The notes under the pieces: model-generated
What the model was told of the DNA's origin: nothing
The model's input: the letters and a program-made list of their open reading frames with translations, nothing else
Databases searched by the model: none
Source: an uncultured Algimonas sp.
Lineage (GTDB): Bacteria > Pseudomonadota > Alphaproteobacteria > Caulobacterales > Maricaulaceae
NCBI RefSeq assembly: GCF_947498175.1
Contig: NZ_CANMJB010000006.1
Span: forward strand, 62,001 to 126,000
Direction of reading: 5' to 3'
Length of the DNA: 64,000 nt
Shown: positions 1-9,171 of the stretch, one piece after another
Numbering within the stretch: the stretch's first letter is position 1
Layout: each line of letters starts with the position of its first letter
Program-made: the position numbers and the translations under genes

Positions 1-177
1 GGCTATTTCTTCGCATGGATGAGCCACGGCTTCATCGAGCGCAACAAACCGGCGACATTCACCTATCCGCTCTGGTCGCTAGCCTCGGACTTCAAGATGC
101 TGTTCCATTTTCTGACCGGCACGATGGGACGCGAACTGGAGAAAGCGGGAGTCGATCAGCCGCGGACAGCCGAATAG
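1..177 (+). CDS. Mpo1-like (DUF962) membrane protein, C-terminal fragment
   Basis: The first 58 codons visible are the 3' end of a gene entering from the left edge, read in frame 1 to a TAG at 175-177. The peptide contains the SHGFIERNKPATFTYPLWSL type of segment that is characteristic of DUF962 proteins (related to yeast Mpo1/YGL010w), small membrane proteins with a conserved 'FxExNxPATFxxPLxSL' block. Yeast Mpo1 acts in alpha-oxidation of 2-hydroxy fatty acids; the bacterial role is not established. The 3' end overlaps the end of the convergent pyrC-like gene by 22 bp. The start lies outside the window. Confidence 0.75.
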   Translation, partial: GYFFAWMSHGFIERNKPATFTYPLWSLASDFKMLFHFLTGTMGRELEKAGVDQPRTAE

Positions 178-1430
178 GCGATCTCGCCGTTCTTGATCGT
201 ATGTCGGACGCGACCGGTCATGCGACGGCCATCGAATGGTGTGTTCTTCGACCGTGACAACAGCTTGTCAGAATCCAAGACCCAAGGGTCCGTTTCGCTG
301 AATACCACAATGTCGGCACGTTCTCCGACCGCCAACCGTCCGCCTTCCAGTCCGAGCAATTCGGCTGGCGCGCATGTTGCGGCCCTGAGGTACGGCATCA
401 GGCCGATCTCGCCTTCGGCGGCGAGTTTGAGGCCTACGGCTAGCATCAGTTCCAATCCGACGGCGCCGTTCGCCGCTTCGTCATAGGGCAGACGCTTTCG
501 GCCGGCGCTCTGCGGATCATGATCGGACACGACGATATCGATGCTGCCGTCCTCCACGGCCCGCAGAAGGGCTTGCCGGTCCCGTTCCTCGCGCAGCGGC
601 GGGTCGAGCTTGGCGAAGGTCCGGTAATCGCCGATATCGAGTTCGTTCAGCGCCAGATGGTTGATCGATACGGATGCCGCGACATCGATATCGCGTTGTT
701 TGGCGTTGCGAATGCTGTTCACCGTTTCGGCGCTGGAGACCAGATCGATCAGCAAACGGCCGCCGGTCAGTTCCGCCAGTGCCATGTCGCGTTCCGCCAT
801 GATGCGTTCGGATATGGCCGGGGCGGCGGGCAGGCCGAGCCGGGCCGATACGTCGGATTCATGCGCGCATGTACCCGCCGACAGGGACGGGGTGACCGGG
901 CTATTGCTGATCAACGCGTTGAACGTCGCCGAATAGGCCATCAGGCGCCGCATGATCTGAGCGTCCTCGATCGGGTCCGGGCCTGATGCAAACAGGACGG
1001 CGCCTGCATCGGACATGAGGCCGATTTCCGTCATGGTCCGACCGTCGAGATTCTTGGTCAAGGCCCCGGCGACATGCACATCGACAGGCAGGGCTTCCCC
1101 CTTGCGCAGAATGAAATCCACGAGCGAGAGATCGTCGATGACGGGTACGGTTTGAGGTTGGACCACGATCTGCGTCACGCCGCCGGCCAGCGCGGCGCGC
1201 GAAGCCGATGCCAGCGTCTCCAGGTTTTCCTGCCCGGGTTCGCCGGCCTTGACCCGTGCATCGATCAGTCCAGGTGCGCAGGTCAGGTCCCGTCCGTCGA
1301 TGACCTCGCCGCGCACGGGTGTCTCGCCTATCGCGGCGATCCGGCCATTCTCGATCAGGACATGGCCGGTTTCGTCGCGTCCGCTGGCGGGGTCCATGAT
1401 ACGGATGTCGGTGAGGGTCAGCATGCTCAT
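156..1430 (-). CDS. pyrC: dihydroorotase-like protein (PyrC/PyrX type)
   Basis: 424 residues, amidohydrolase superfamily, directly downstream of pyrB with an ATGA overlap (1427-1430), which fixes the start. The N-terminal 'PGLID' that precedes the metal site is present, but the HxH metal pair that should follow is replaced by R-V-K ([13 protein letters not shown]). The later family blocks ([23 protein letters not shown]) are intact. Related alphaproteobacterial proteins that follow pyrB have the same kind of substitution. In Pseudomonas the second, inactive dihydroorotase (PyrC'/PyrX) is a structural partner of aspartate carbamoyltransferase. Membership of de novo pyrimidine synthesis is clear from context; independent dihydroorotase activity is doubtful, and a second catalytic DHOase elsewhere in the genome would be expected. 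Confidence 0.85.
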   Translation of the reverse strand: MSMLTLTDIRIMDPASGRDETGHVLIENGRIAAIGETPVRGEVIDGRDLTCAPGLIDARVKAGEPGQENLETLASASRAALAGGVTQIVVQPQTVPVIDDLSLVDFILRKGEALPVDVHVAGALTKNLDGRTMTEIGLMSDAGAVLFASGPDPIEDAQIMRRLMAYSATFNALISNSPVTPSLSAGTCAHESDVSARLGLPAAPAISERIMAERDMALAELTGGRLLIDLVSSAETVNSIRNAKQRDIDVAASVSINHLALNELDIGDYRTFAKLDPPLREERDRQALLRAVEDGSIDIVVSDHDPQSAGRKRLPYDEAANGAVGLELMLAVGLKLAAEGEIGLMPYLRAATCAPAELLGLEGGRLAVGERADIVVFSETDPWVLDSDKLLSRSKNTPFDGRRMTGRVRHTIKNGEIAYSAVRG

Positions 1431-2374
1431 CGAATGCCCTCCGCCAATCCGTGCAGGACCGCCATTCGCATGGCGACGCCTGCAGCGACCTGATGGGTGA
1501 TCAGGGATATCTCCGGATCGTCGGCCACGCCGGAACTGATTTCCACGCCGCGGTTCATCGGTCCCGGGTGCAGGACCACGGCTCCGTCCTTGGCGTGAGA
1601 CAGCTTTTCGCGGTCCAGACCGTAATAGTGGAAATATTCGCGTTTGGACGGGACGAAGGCGCCGCTCATCCGCTCCAGCTGCAATCGCAGCATCATCACC
1701 GCGTCGCAGCCTGCCAGACCCGCTTTCATGTCGTGGAAGACTTCGACGCCCCATTGGTCGGCATCGGTCGGGATCAAGGTCGGCGGACCGATGAAACGCA
1801 CCTCCGCCCCCAGCATATTGAGCAGTTGGACGTTGGAACGCGCGACCCGTGAATGCAGGATGTCGCCGCAGATCGCGAGACGGATCCCGCTGAAATCGCC
1901 GTCGAACGCCTGTCGCAGCGTCAGTGCATCCAGAAGCGCCTGCGTCGGATGGGCGTGCATGCCGTCGCCGGCATTGATGACGGAGCAGGACACTTTCTGC
2001 GCCAATAGCGACGGCGCGCCGGAACTGGGATGGCGCACGACCAGCAGGTCGGGGTTCATGGCGTTCAGCGTGGCCGCCGTGTCGAGCAGTGTTTCACCCT
2101 TTTTCACGGAAGAGCTGGCGACCTGCATATTGATGACATCCGCGCCGAGCCGTCGTCCGGCCAGCTCGAAGCTCTTCTCCGTGCGGGTGGAGTTCTCGAA
2201 GAAAAGATTGATGAGCGTCTTACCCGTCAGCACGTCGCGCGGGCCGTGTTTTTGAACGTCGAGATCTGCGTAGTGGGCGCCCAAGGCCAACAGGTTTTCT
2301 ATGTCAGCACGGTGGAAATCGGAAATATCGAGGCAATGCCTCTTGGTGAACTCATATCCCTCGAATGGAGTCAC
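1427..2374 (-). CDS. pyrB: aspartate carbamoyltransferase catalytic subunit
   Basis: 315 residues, the usual length for PyrB. It condenses carbamoyl phosphate and aspartate to N-carbamoyl-aspartate, the committed step of pyrimidine synthesis. The carbamoyl-phosphate loop [13 protein letters not shown] is at about residues 58-70 (S62-T63-R64-T65), followed by [12 protein letters not shown] and the C-terminal [11 protein letters not shown] block. Start is GTG at 2374. First gene of a two-gene unit with the dihydroorotase-like gene (4-nt overlap). No pyrI regulatory subunit is nearby. Three tandem 10-bp repeats lie just upstream (2423-2452) and could be regulatory. Confidence 0.95.
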   Translation of the reverse strand: MTPFEGYEFTKRHCLDISDFHRADIENLLALGAHYADLDVQKHGPRDVLTGKTLINLFFENSTRTEKSFELAGRRLGADVINMQVASSSVKKGETLLDTAATLNAMNPDLLVVRHPSSGAPSLLAQKVSCSVINAGDGMHAHPTQALLDALTLRQAFDGDFSGIRLAICGDILHSRVARSNVQLLNMLGAEVRFIGPPTLIPTDADQWGVEVFHDMKAGLAGCDAVMMLRLQLERMSGAFVPSKREYFHYYGLDREKLSHAKDGAVVLHPGPMNRGVEISSGVADDPEISLITHQVAAGVAMRMAVLHGLAEGIR

Positions 2375-2422
2375 GCGCCGCTCCGGGTCAAAACTTTGCG
2401 GGCCTTAGGGGAGGGACCGCGC

Positions 2423-2452
2423 CAGAGTCAATCAGAGTCAATCAAAGTCGAT
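2423..2452. repeat. three tandem 10-bp repeats upstream of pyrB
   Basis: CAGAGTCAAT occurs twice in a row, followed by a third unit CAAAGTCGAT, so each copy lies one helical turn from the next. The first two units contain GAGTC, a GANTC site of the CcrM class of methyltransferase found in many Alphaproteobacteria. The array fills most of the gap between the ruvX stop and the pyrB start. Function unknown; an operator is one possibility. Confidence 0.6.
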
Positions 2453-2904
2453 CATGCGCGCAGCCTGTCCAGAACGCCTTGCAGGATATAGCCTGCGGCC
2501 ATCGCATCGACCTTTTCCGCCCGTTTGGCGCGGCTGACATCGGCCTCGATCATGTCGCGCGTTACGGCCGCCGTGGACAGCCGCTCGTCCCAAAGGAAGA
2601 CGGGAATGTCTTCCAGACGCAGCAGATTGGTGCAGAAATCGCGCACGCTCTGCACGCGAGGCCCGGCGCTACCGTCCATGTTGAGCGGCAGTCCAACGAT
2701 CAGCGCTGTGCAATCATTGCCGTGATATTGCGCCAGCAACTGCGTTGCATCGGGCGTGAACTTCTTGCGCCGGATGGTCATCAGCGGGGTTGCGATCAAC
2801 CTCGTCCGGTCGGATATGGCCAGTCCGAGCGTCTTGGTGCCCGGGTCCAGGCCCAGCAGAGCGCCGGAAGTCTCGCCAAGGCTTTCAAGGTCGATCAAGG
2901 CCAT
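2452..2904 (-). CDS. ruvX: RuvX/YqgF family Holliday-junction resolvase-like nuclease
   Basis: 150 residues with an RNase H-like fold. The N-terminal LLGLDPGTKTLGLAISD supplies the first acidic residue, IVGLPLNMDGS the conserved middle block, LWDERLSTAAV the conserved glutamate and KVDAMAAGYILQ the C-terminal aspartate. Family members process the 5' end of pre-16S rRNA and were proposed as Holliday-junction resolvases. The 3' end abuts the pyrB leader repeats; the gene reads in the same direction as pyrBC, 77 bp upstream of pyrB. Confidence 0.9.
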   Translation of the reverse strand: MALIDLESLGETSGALLGLDPGTKTLGLAISDRTRLIATPLMTIRRKKFTPDATQLLAQYHGNDCTALIVGLPLNMDGSAGPRVQSVRDFCTNLLRLEDIPVFLWDERLSTAAVTRDMIEADVSRAKRAEKVDAMAAGYILQGVLDRLRA

Positions 2905-2943
2905 GGCGTGCGCCTACTCATACCGCTGAAGCGCTGCAAAGGC

Positions 2944-3579
2944 CTAGCCTCTCTCCGGATTGATGCCCTGATAGGTCGAGCGCACATAATCGCGAATGGC
3001 GTCATTGTCGGTCTCCAGATCACCAGTGAGCGGCCAGATGCGGTCAAGGGTCAGGACTTTGCGCCGTGCGTCCACGCCGACGATGAAAATAGGCACATCC
3101 GCTGCATATGCGATGCGCAGATAACCTTTGCGATATCCTGCTTTGGAACTTCGCGTCCCAGTTGGGGTGATGCCCAGATACATCTTGTCGCGACGGTTAA
3201 AAACGGCACTCGTTTGTTTGACGACGGCGCCTGCAGCGCGACGGTCGATCGGAATGCCGCCCAAAGCCTTAAACATGATCGAGAACGGCCAAACGAAAGC
3301 CTCCGCCTTCATCATCCAGTTCAGCCGTAGATTGGTTGACATCTGCATGCCGAGCGACAGGGGCAGGTCCCAGTTCGACGTATGAGGCGCGCCGACAATG
3401 ATGAGTTTGTCTTCCGCAGGCCATTCGCCCGCCAACCGCCATCCCATCAGCGCCAGAATCGTCTTGCCGATCCATCGGCTGATTGGGCCGCCTTGACGGG
3501 GATAGGATCCATGCGCCGAGGCTTCGGAGGGATCAGTACGCCCTGGGACAGGGTTATCATCATCGGGTAGGGCATCCAT
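2944..3579 (-). CDS. PlsC-type lysophospholipid acyltransferase family protein (paralogue A)
   Basis: Acyltransferase of the 1-acylglycerol-3-phosphate acyltransferase superfamily. The catalytic HX4D motif is present as APHTSNWD, followed by the LGGIPIDRR block. The normal motif III, PEGTR, reads PTGTR here, so the conserved glutamate is a threonine. The paralogue immediately upstream has the normal PPEGTR. An ATG at 3579 gives 211 residues; a TTG at 3615 would add 12. Same direction as the paralogue, 53 bp downstream of its stop, so probably one transcript. Likely membrane-associated phospholipid or lipid A-like acyl transfer; substrate unknown. Confidence 0.75.
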   Translation of the reverse strand: MDALPDDDNPVPGRTDPSEASAHGSYPRQGGPISRWIGKTILALMGWRLAGEWPAEDKLIIVGAPHTSNWDLPLSLGMQMSTNLRLNWMMKAEAFVWPFSIMFKALGGIPIDRRAAGAVVKQTSAVFNRRDKMYLGITPTGTRSSKAGYRKGYLRIAYAADVPIFIVGVDARRKVLTLDRIWPLTGDLETDNDAIRDYVRSTYQGINPERG

Positions 3580-3632
3580 GAGCGCTGCTAGACCTGAAAC
3601 GACGGCATCATTCAATTACGAATGCATCAGGA

Positions 3633-4229
3633 TCAGAATTGATTTTTCGGATTCACGCCCACCCAGGTCGAGTCAATGTAGTCCTTTATAGCCTTGGCAT
3701 CGGTCTCCGCATCTCCTGTCAGCGGAAATTCCCGGTCGAGCACGACGTGTTTGTTCGGTCCGTCGAAGGCGCAGATGAATACCGGGACATTGGCGGCATA
3801 GGCGACACGCAGAAAGCCGGTCTTGTAGCGATCCACCTTGCTGCGCGTGCCTTCGGGCGGGAAACCGATGCAGATCCGTTCGTTTTCCCTGAATATCTTG
3901 ACCAACTGACGAACGACATTGCTGCCCTTGGACCGATCCACCGGATAGCCGCCCAGTCCGCGAAAGATTGGCCCCATCGGCCAGAAGAACCATTCCTGCT
4001 TGATGAGGAACGTATATTTGAACCCGCTGGCCAGCATGGCGAGCGAGGCCGCGATCGCGTCCCAGTTCGAAGTGTGCGGCACCCCGATGATGACGAATTT
4101 CGGGGCGTCCGGCATCCGGCCTTTCAGCTCCCACCCGATCAGCTTCAACCCGAACGAGCCGAACCAGCGCGTGAACGCATTGCCTCCGCGCGGCGAGACG
4201 GAGGACATGTGTGGATTGTCGTAACGCAT
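3633..4229 (-). CDS. PlsC-type lysophospholipid acyltransferase family protein (paralogue B)
   Basis: 198 residues from the ATG at 4229 (MRYDNPHMSS). Contains VPHTSNWD (HX4D catalytic motif), GLGGYPVDRSK and FPPEGTRSK (complete motif III), then the VAYAANVPVFI and PLTGDAETDAKAI blocks that are shared nearly word for word with the adjacent paralogue, so the two are a tandem duplication. It is divergent from gatC with about 120 bp between the starts. Expected to transfer an acyl chain to a lysophospholipid-like acceptor at the inner membrane; the acceptor cannot be read from sequence. Confidence 0.8.
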   Translation of the reverse strand: MRYDNPHMSSVSPRGGNAFTRWFGSFGLKLIGWELKGRMPDAPKFVIIGVPHTSNWDAIAASLAMLASGFKYTFLIKQEWFFWPMGPIFRGLGGYPVDRSKGSNVVRQLVKIFRENERICIGFPPEGTRSKVDRYKTGFLRVAYAANVPVFICAFDGPNKHVVLDREFPLTGDAETDAKAIKDYIDSTWVGVNPKNQF

Positions 4230-4348
4230 GACGATATGCCCGTTAGCGAGGCGTCGTCGCTGTTTCAATGCGTTTGAGGCGGACGCATGCTTGCGAGGGC
4301 ATCCCGCCATTGGTAACGGGCCGCCTGTTTGGAAAATCGGAGGGCCAA

Positions 4349-4651
4349 GTGGCCGAACCCAAGAACGGCGTCAGCGCCGACGACGTCAGAAAGATCGCGA
4401 GACTCTCCCGGCTTCATGTCGAGGATGAGCAGTGCGGGAGCATCGCGGAAGACCTGAACGGTATTCTGGCCTGGATCGAGCAACTGGACGAAGTCGATTG
4501 CGAGGACGTCGTCCCGATGACGTCCGCCGTCGCCATGGACGCGCCGATGCGTCAAGACACAGTGACATCCGGCAATATCCGCGACAGGATATTGGCCAAC
4601 GCTCCCAAGACGGAAGACGGTTTTTTCGTCGTTCCGCGGTCCGTGGAGTAA
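4349..4651 (+). CDS. gatC: Asp/Glu-tRNA(Asn/Gln) amidotransferase subunit C
   Basis: 100 residues. GatC wraps around GatA and stabilises the amidotransferase that converts Glu-tRNA(Gln) and/or Asp-tRNA(Asn). The family start [14 protein letters not shown] follows the first few residues, and the C-terminal '[11 protein letters not shown]' is typical. The GTG at 4349 was chosen because GGAGG lies 5 nt upstream and it gives the normal length; the longer ATG frame from 4268 would add 27 atypical residues. First gene of gatC-gatA-gatB, with a 4-nt gap to gatA. Confidence 0.93.
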   Translation: MAEPKNGVSADDVRKIARLSRLHVEDEQCGSIAEDLNGILAWIEQLDEVDCEDVVPMTSAVAMDAPMRQDTVTSGNIRDRILANAPKTEDGFFVVPRSVE

Positions 4652-4655
4652 CGCG

Positions 4656-6122
4656 ATGACCGACCTGACCAAACTGACGCTCGCAAGCGCGCTCGACGGC
4701 ATGAAGGCGCGCGAGTTTTCCTCCATGGAACTGACCGACGCCCACATAGGAGCTTGCGAAGCGGCGTCCGGGCTGAACGCTTTCATAACGCCGACTTTCG
4801 ACCTGGCCCGCGACCAGGCGAAGGCGTCGGACGAACGCCGCGTTTCCGGTACGATCGGCAAACTCGAAGGTGCGCCTTTGGGCATGAAAGATCTGTTCTG
4901 CACCGAAGGCGTCCGCACGACGGCAGCGTCGAAAATTCTTGGAGACTTCACCCCGCCTTACGAATCGACTGTGTCTGCCAATATGAAGGCGGACGGGATG
5001 GTCATGCTGGGCAAGCTCAACCTCGATCAGTTCGCCATGGGCTCGGCCAACGAGACCTCCTGCTTCGGCCCCGTCATCAACCCGTGGCGCAATGGAGAAG
5101 ATCTGGTTCCGGGTGGATCGTCCGGCGGTTCGGCGGCGGCCGTCGCTGCAGACCTTTGCCTCGGCGCGACCGCGACCGATACGGGCGGCTCCATTCGCCA
5201 ACCTGCGGGCTTCACGGGCACGGTCGGAATCAAGCCGACCTATGGCCGCTGTTCGCGCTACGGTATCGTGGCGTTCGCCAGCTCGCTGGATCAGGCCGGA
5301 CCGATCGCCAAGACGGTCGAGGACGCCGCGATCCTGCTGGAGAGCATGGCCGGCTACGATCCCAAGGACAGCACCTCGATCAACGAACCCGTGCCGGACT
5401 GGCGCGGAGCGGTCGGACAGAGCGTCAAGGGCCTGCGCGTCGGCGTGCCGCGCGAGTACACGATGGATGGCATCCCGAAGGAAATCGACGCCGTGTGGGC
5501 CGAAGGCGTGGAATGGATGCGCGAAGCGGGCGCGGAGATCGTGGACGTCTCCCTGCCGCACACGAAATATGCCTTGCCTGTCTACTATGTCGTCGCGCCG
5601 GCGGAAGCCTCGTCCAACCTCGCGCGGTATGACGGCATGCGTTACGGTTTGCGGGTGGAGGGCGAGAACCTCGCCGACACCTATGAGCGCACCCGCACGG
5701 AAGGCTTCGGCGACGAGGTCCGCCGGCGCGTCATGATCGGGACTTACGTGTTGAGTGCGGGCTATTACGATGCCTATTACCTTCGCGCGCAGAAAGTGCG
5801 GACGAAGATCGCCGACGATTTCCGCCAGGCGTGGGAAAGCTGCGACGTGCTACTGACCCCCACCGCGCCGTCGGCGGCGTTTCCGGTGGGCCGGAAGATC
5901 AACGATCCGATCCAGATGTACCTCAACGACGTCTTCACCGTGACGGCGAACCTCGCCGGGCTGCCAGGGATCTCGGTGCCTGCGGCGTTGGACGGCAACG
6001 GCCTGCCGCTGGGCCTGCAGATCATCGGCCGCGCGCTGGACGAAAGCACGGTGTTCAAGGCAGCCGGAGCGCTGGAAAAGGCCGCCGGATTCGATGCCAA
6101 ACCCGACAAGTGGTGGAGCTAG
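4656..6122 (+). CDS. gatA: Asp/Glu-tRNA(Asn/Gln) amidotransferase subunit A
   Basis: 488 residues, amidase-signature family. It hydrolyses glutamine to supply ammonia to GatB. The Ser-cisSer-Lys triad is readable: Lys78 in GMKDLF, Ser155 in PGGSSGGS, and nucleophile Ser179 in [10 protein letters not shown], with the same 24-residue spacing between the two serines as known GatA. The gene sits between gatC (4-nt gap) and gatB (3-nt gap), forming a complete gatCAB unit. Confidence 0.97.
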   Translation: MTDLTKLTLASALDGMKAREFSSMELTDAHIGACEAASGLNAFITPTFDLARDQAKASDERRVSGTIGKLEGAPLGMKDLFCTEGVRTTAASKILGDFTPPYESTVSANMKADGMVMLGKLNLDQFAMGSANETSCFGPVINPWRNGEDLVPGGSSGGSAAAVAADLCLGATATDTGGSIRQPAGFTGTVGIKPTYGRCSRYGIVAFASSLDQAGPIAKTVEDAAILLESMAGYDPKDSTSINEPVPDWRGAVGQSVKGLRVGVPREYTMDGIPKEIDAVWAEGVEWMREAGAEIVDVSLPHTKYALPVYYVVAPAEASSNLARYDGMRYGLRVEGENLADTYERTRTEGFGDEVRRRVMIGTYVLSAGYYDAYYLRAQKVRTKIADDFRQAWESCDVLLTPTAPSAAFPVGRKINDPIQMYLNDVFTVTANLAGLPGISVPAALDGNGLPLGLQIIGRALDESTVFKAAGALEKAAGFDAKPDKWWS

Positions 6123-6125
6123 ACC

Positions 6126-7607
6126 ATGACCTTCATCGCCCCCCGCGTTGCGGATGAAAAAGACTGGCTCCAGGGCGAGACAGGCCCTTGGGAGCTAATC
6201 ATCGGGCTGGAAGTCCATGCGCAGGTCGCCTCCATCGCCAAACTGTTCTCCGGCGCACCGACCGCGTTCGGGGCGGAGCCGAATACGCAAGTTGCGCTTG
6301 TCGACGCCGGTCTGCCCGGCATGCTGCCTGTCGTGAACAAGTATTGTGTGGAGCAGGCGGTTCGCACCGGGCTGGGCCTGAACGCGCAGATCAACAAGTT
6401 CTCCCGCTTCGATCGCAAGAACTATTTCTACGTGGACCTGCCGCAGGGCTACCAGATCAGCCAGTTCGAGCATCCGGTCGTCGGTGAAGGCGAGATCGAG
6501 ATCGTGCCGGAAGGCGGCGAGCCTGTGACCGTCGGGATCGAGCGGTTGCACCTGGAGCAGGATGCCGGGAAATCCATTCACGATCTGTCGCCGGATGAGA
6601 CCTATGTCGATCTGAACCGGTCGGGCGTTGCCCTTATGGAAATCGTCTCCAAGCCCGACATGCGCTCAGCCGCGGAAGCGTCGGCCTATGTCGACGCACT
6701 GCGCCAGATCGTGCGCGCGCTGGGAACCTGCGACGGCGATATGGAGAAAGGCAACCTGCGCGCCGACGTCAATGTCTCGGTCCGTAAACCGGGCGGCGAG
6801 CTCGGCACGCGCTGCGAGATCAAGAACGTCAACTCCTTGCGTTTCATCCGTCAAGCCATCGGCTATGAAGCCCGCCGCCACATCGAGATCCTCGAAGCGG
6901 GCGGCGAGATCGATCAGGAGACGCGTCTCTACGATACGGTCAAGGGCGAGACGCGGACGATGCGCTCCAAGGAGGATGCGCACGACTATCGCTATTTCCC
7001 CGATCCGGATCTGCTGCCGCTTGAGCTGTCGGACGACTTCATCGACCGTATCAAGGCCGATTTGCCGGAACTGCCAGCCGCACGGAAAGCCCGCTTCGTA
7101 GAGCAATTCAGACTGCCGGACTATGATGCCGGCGTGCTGACATCGGACAAGGCGACAGGCGACTATTTCGAAATCGTGGCGCAGAAGCGCGATCCGAAAT
7201 CGGCATCCAATTGGATGATGGGCGAGCTATTCGGACGCCTCAATGCAGACGAAATCGGTATCGAGGACAGTCCCGTGTCCGCGGACGCGCTGGGCGGCCT
7301 GATCGACCGGATCGCGGACAAGACGATTTCCGGCAAGATCGCCAAGGATGTGTTCTCAAAGATGTTCGAGGGCGAAGGAACGGCGGACGAGATCATCGAG
7401 CGTGACGGCCTGAAGCAGGTCACCGACATGGGCGCGATCGAAGCCATGGTGGACGAGGTCATCGCCGCGAACCGGGACCAGGCCGAGAAGGCGAAGGACA
7501 ATCCAAAACTTGTCGGGTTCTTCGTGGGCCAAGTCATGAAAAAGAGCCAGGGCAAAGCCAACCCGCAAGCGGTCAACGAATTGCTACGCAGCAAACTCGG
7601 ACTTTAG
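6126..7607 (+). CDS. gatB: Asp/Glu-tRNA(Asn/Gln) amidotransferase subunit B
   Basis: 493 residues. GatB binds the misacylated tRNA, phosphorylates the side chain and adds the ammonia delivered from GatA. Starts with the family block [13 protein letters not shown], then [38 protein letters not shown] and [12 protein letters not shown]; the C-terminal YqeY-like tail ends in [13 protein letters not shown]. Last gene of gatCAB; a small membrane-protein gene starts 6 nt after its stop and may be co-transcribed. Confidence 0.97.
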   Translation: MTFIAPRVADEKDWLQGETGPWELIIGLEVHAQVASIAKLFSGAPTAFGAEPNTQVALVDAGLPGMLPVVNKYCVEQAVRTGLGLNAQINKFSRFDRKNYFYVDLPQGYQISQFEHPVVGEGEIEIVPEGGEPVTVGIERLHLEQDAGKSIHDLSPDETYVDLNRSGVALMEIVSKPDMRSAAEASAYVDALRQIVRALGTCDGDMEKGNLRADVNVSVRKPGGELGTRCEIKNVNSLRFIRQAIGYEARRHIEILEAGGEIDQETRLYDTVKGETRTMRSKEDAHDYRYFPDPDLLPLELSDDFIDRIKADLPELPAARKARFVEQFRLPDYDAGVLTSDKATGDYFEIVAQKRDPKSASNWMMGELFGRLNADEIGIEDSPVSADALGGLIDRIADKTISGKIAKDVFSKMFEGEGTADEIIERDGLKQVTDMGAIEAMVDEVIAANRDQAEKAKDNPKLVGFFVGQVMKKSQGKANPQAVNELLRSKLGL

Positions 7608-7612
7608 GTCAA

Positions 7613-7843
7613 ATGGCTGACGGTATGACGGGCTTGAGGGTCTTCCGGATTGCTACGGCATGGGTGACGTTTGCGCTGGTCGCTTTCGTCCTGTGGATTT
7701 CAAGCGGTGCCATGCCAGGTCGGATCATCGCGGCAGGAGTCCTGCTGTTCGGATTGGGGCAATGGTTCGTTTTGGGCCGTCTCGGCCATCAGATGGCGGC
7801 TAAGGATGCGACGCGACTGGAACGGACCGACGCGAGCGGCTAA
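7613..7843 (+). CDS. small two-helix membrane protein of unknown function
   Basis: 76 residues, not recognised. Two hydrophobic segments (about residues 12-31 and 36-54) are separated by a short polar turn, and the tail is charged (HQMAAKDATRLERTDASG). It begins 5 nt after gatB and ends 9 nt before the nitroreductase, so it is likely translated from the same message. No function is assigned. Confidence 0.6.
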   Translation: MADGMTGLRVFRIATAWVTFALVAFVLWISSGAMPGRIIAAGVLLFGLGQWFVLGRLGHQMAAKDATRLERTDASG

Positions 7844-7852
7844 CCTGTCGTC

Positions 7853-8542
7853 ATGCCTTTGACGACCGATCCCGCCCCATCCGTGTCCGACGCTCTGCGC
7901 ACCCGAATCACGGTTCGCGCTTTCCTGGACAAGCCAGTGCCTGAAGCCATTTCGAAGTCTATTCTGGAAACGGCTATGCGGAGTCCTTCGGGTGGCAATC
8001 TGCAGCCTTGGAACCTTCACGTGATGCAGGGCGAAACGTTGGAGCGCTTCACCTCGCTCGCCACGGCGCGCACCTTGCGGGGCGATCGGGAAGACCCGAC
8101 CTACCGCGCCTACCCGTCACCATTATGGGAGCCGCACCGTTCCTGGCGCTACAAGCTGGGCGAGGACATGTATGCATTGCTCGGCATTCCGCGTGAGGAC
8201 AAACCGGCCCGGTTGCGCTGGCTTGCCGAGAACGCCCGTTTCTTCGGGGCGCCGGTCGGCTTGATCATCACCGGCGATAAACGCCTCGAAATGCCACAGC
8301 ATATGGATATCGGAATCCTGTTGCAGTCGATCATGTTGCTGGCGCGCGAACGGGGACTGCATACGGCACCGCAGGGCTGGTGGCGCAATTGGAGCAGTGT
8401 TTGCCATGACGTGCTCGATATAGAGCCGGGTCAGCATGTCCTTGTCGGCATGGCATTGGGTTACGCCGACCCAGAGGCTTCGGTGAACGATCTGCGTTCG
8501 GATCGCGCACCGCTGTCCGATGTCGCGAAATTCTACGGCTGA
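7853..8542 (+). CDS. nitroreductase family flavoprotein
   Basis: 229 residues with the FMN-binding nitroreductase fold. R-x-T-V-R-A-F near residue 20, the SPSGGNLQPW block (about residues 45-54), and the C-terminal GMALGYADPEASVNDLRSDR segment are typical of NAD(P)H-dependent nitroreductases/oxidoreductases. The natural substrate cannot be deduced. Last gene of the plus-strand run beginning with gatC, followed by 288 bp without a gene. Confidence 0.88.
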   Translation: MPLTTDPAPSVSDALRTRITVRAFLDKPVPEAISKSILETAMRSPSGGNLQPWNLHVMQGETLERFTSLATARTLRGDREDPTYRAYPSPLWEPHRSWRYKLGEDMYALLGIPREDKPARLRWLAENARFFGAPVGLIITGDKRLEMPQHMDIGILLQSIMLLARERGLHTAPQGWWRNWSSVCHDVLDIEPGQHVLVGMALGYADPEASVNDLRSDRAPLSDVAKFYG

Positions 8543-8830
8543 CTGGACGTTTCGCGAAGTTTTTCGTCACCGAAAGATGAATATTCATACTTGTCGATAT
8601 ATGTGAACGGTGAAGTATAGACTTAAGCGAGCAATTCCATACACGAGTTCGTCTTCATGTTAACCAACTTACAATGCTTCGTAACAAGTATAAACCGATA
8701 TTAATCGGAAGCGAATTTACGAGTTGTTAGCCCCGTCACCCAAAAGTTGTTTCCATCGAGGACGTCCGGTCAACAGGACGCCGCGGTTCCAGGTCCGTCG
8801 GACCGGGTGAGTGGATTAACGGAGGGCGCA
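8543..8830. other. 288-bp intergenic region, AT-rich, with small hairpins
   Basis: No open frame of note. The centre (about 8570-8735) is much richer in A and T than the flanks. A 5-bp hairpin CCGAT-ATTA-ATCGG lies at 8695-8708, and GGTCC-GTC-GGACC lies about 30-40 bp before the downstream gene. A GTTAACC at about 8659 resembles half of a CtrA box but the second half is missing. Probably the promoter and a structured leader of the Sel1-like gene. Confidence 0.4.
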
Positions 8831-9121
8831 ATGGCCTATACGATGATGGAAGTGAAAGAAGCGTCTGATGCGGTCGTGGCAACCGCAACCAAGGACGATC
8901 TGTTCAAGCTTGGACTGATCTATTCCACGGATGTGGAGGACCGCGGTCCGGATTATGTCGAGGCTCATAAGTGGTTCAGTCTCGCGGCGATGATGGGTTC
9001 CGATCCGGCCAAAGCCTACCGTGACGAGTTGAAGCTGGAAATGTCGTCGGCCGATCTTACGCTCGCTCAGAAAGCGGCGCGTGGCTGGCTGAGCGAGAAC
9101 CGCGAGAGCCTCGCCGCCTGA
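8831..9121 (+). CDS. Sel1-repeat-like protein
   Basis: 96 residues from an ATG preceded by GGAGGG (8821-8826). The central segment LFKLGLIYSTDVE...VEAHKWFSLAAMMGSDPAKAYRDEL is a Sel1-like helical hairpin, followed by LTLAQKAARGWL. Short single-Sel1 proteins of this shape are common in Alphaproteobacteria; no signal peptide or membrane segment is present, so a cytoplasmic protein-binding role is likely. Specific function unknown. The start was chosen by the ribosome-binding site; the open frame extends 28 codons further upstream. Confidence 0.75.
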   Translation: MAYTMMEVKEASDAVVATATKDDLFKLGLIYSTDVEDRGPDYVEAHKWFSLAAMMGSDPAKAYRDELKLEMSSADLTLAQKAARGWLSENRESLAA

Positions 9122-9171
9122 TCCCGATCGGGGTATTGCGTCCGGGTTGCGTGAAGTCCCCTCAAGCCGTC

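Noticed and set aside
4386-5561. A 391-codon open frame on the minus strand opposite gatC/gatA
   Set aside because: Covers well-supported gatC and gatA; no family motif.
8657-8672. CtrA-box-like GTTAACC before the Sel1-like gene
   Set aside because: The second TTAA half is missing at the required N7 spacing.
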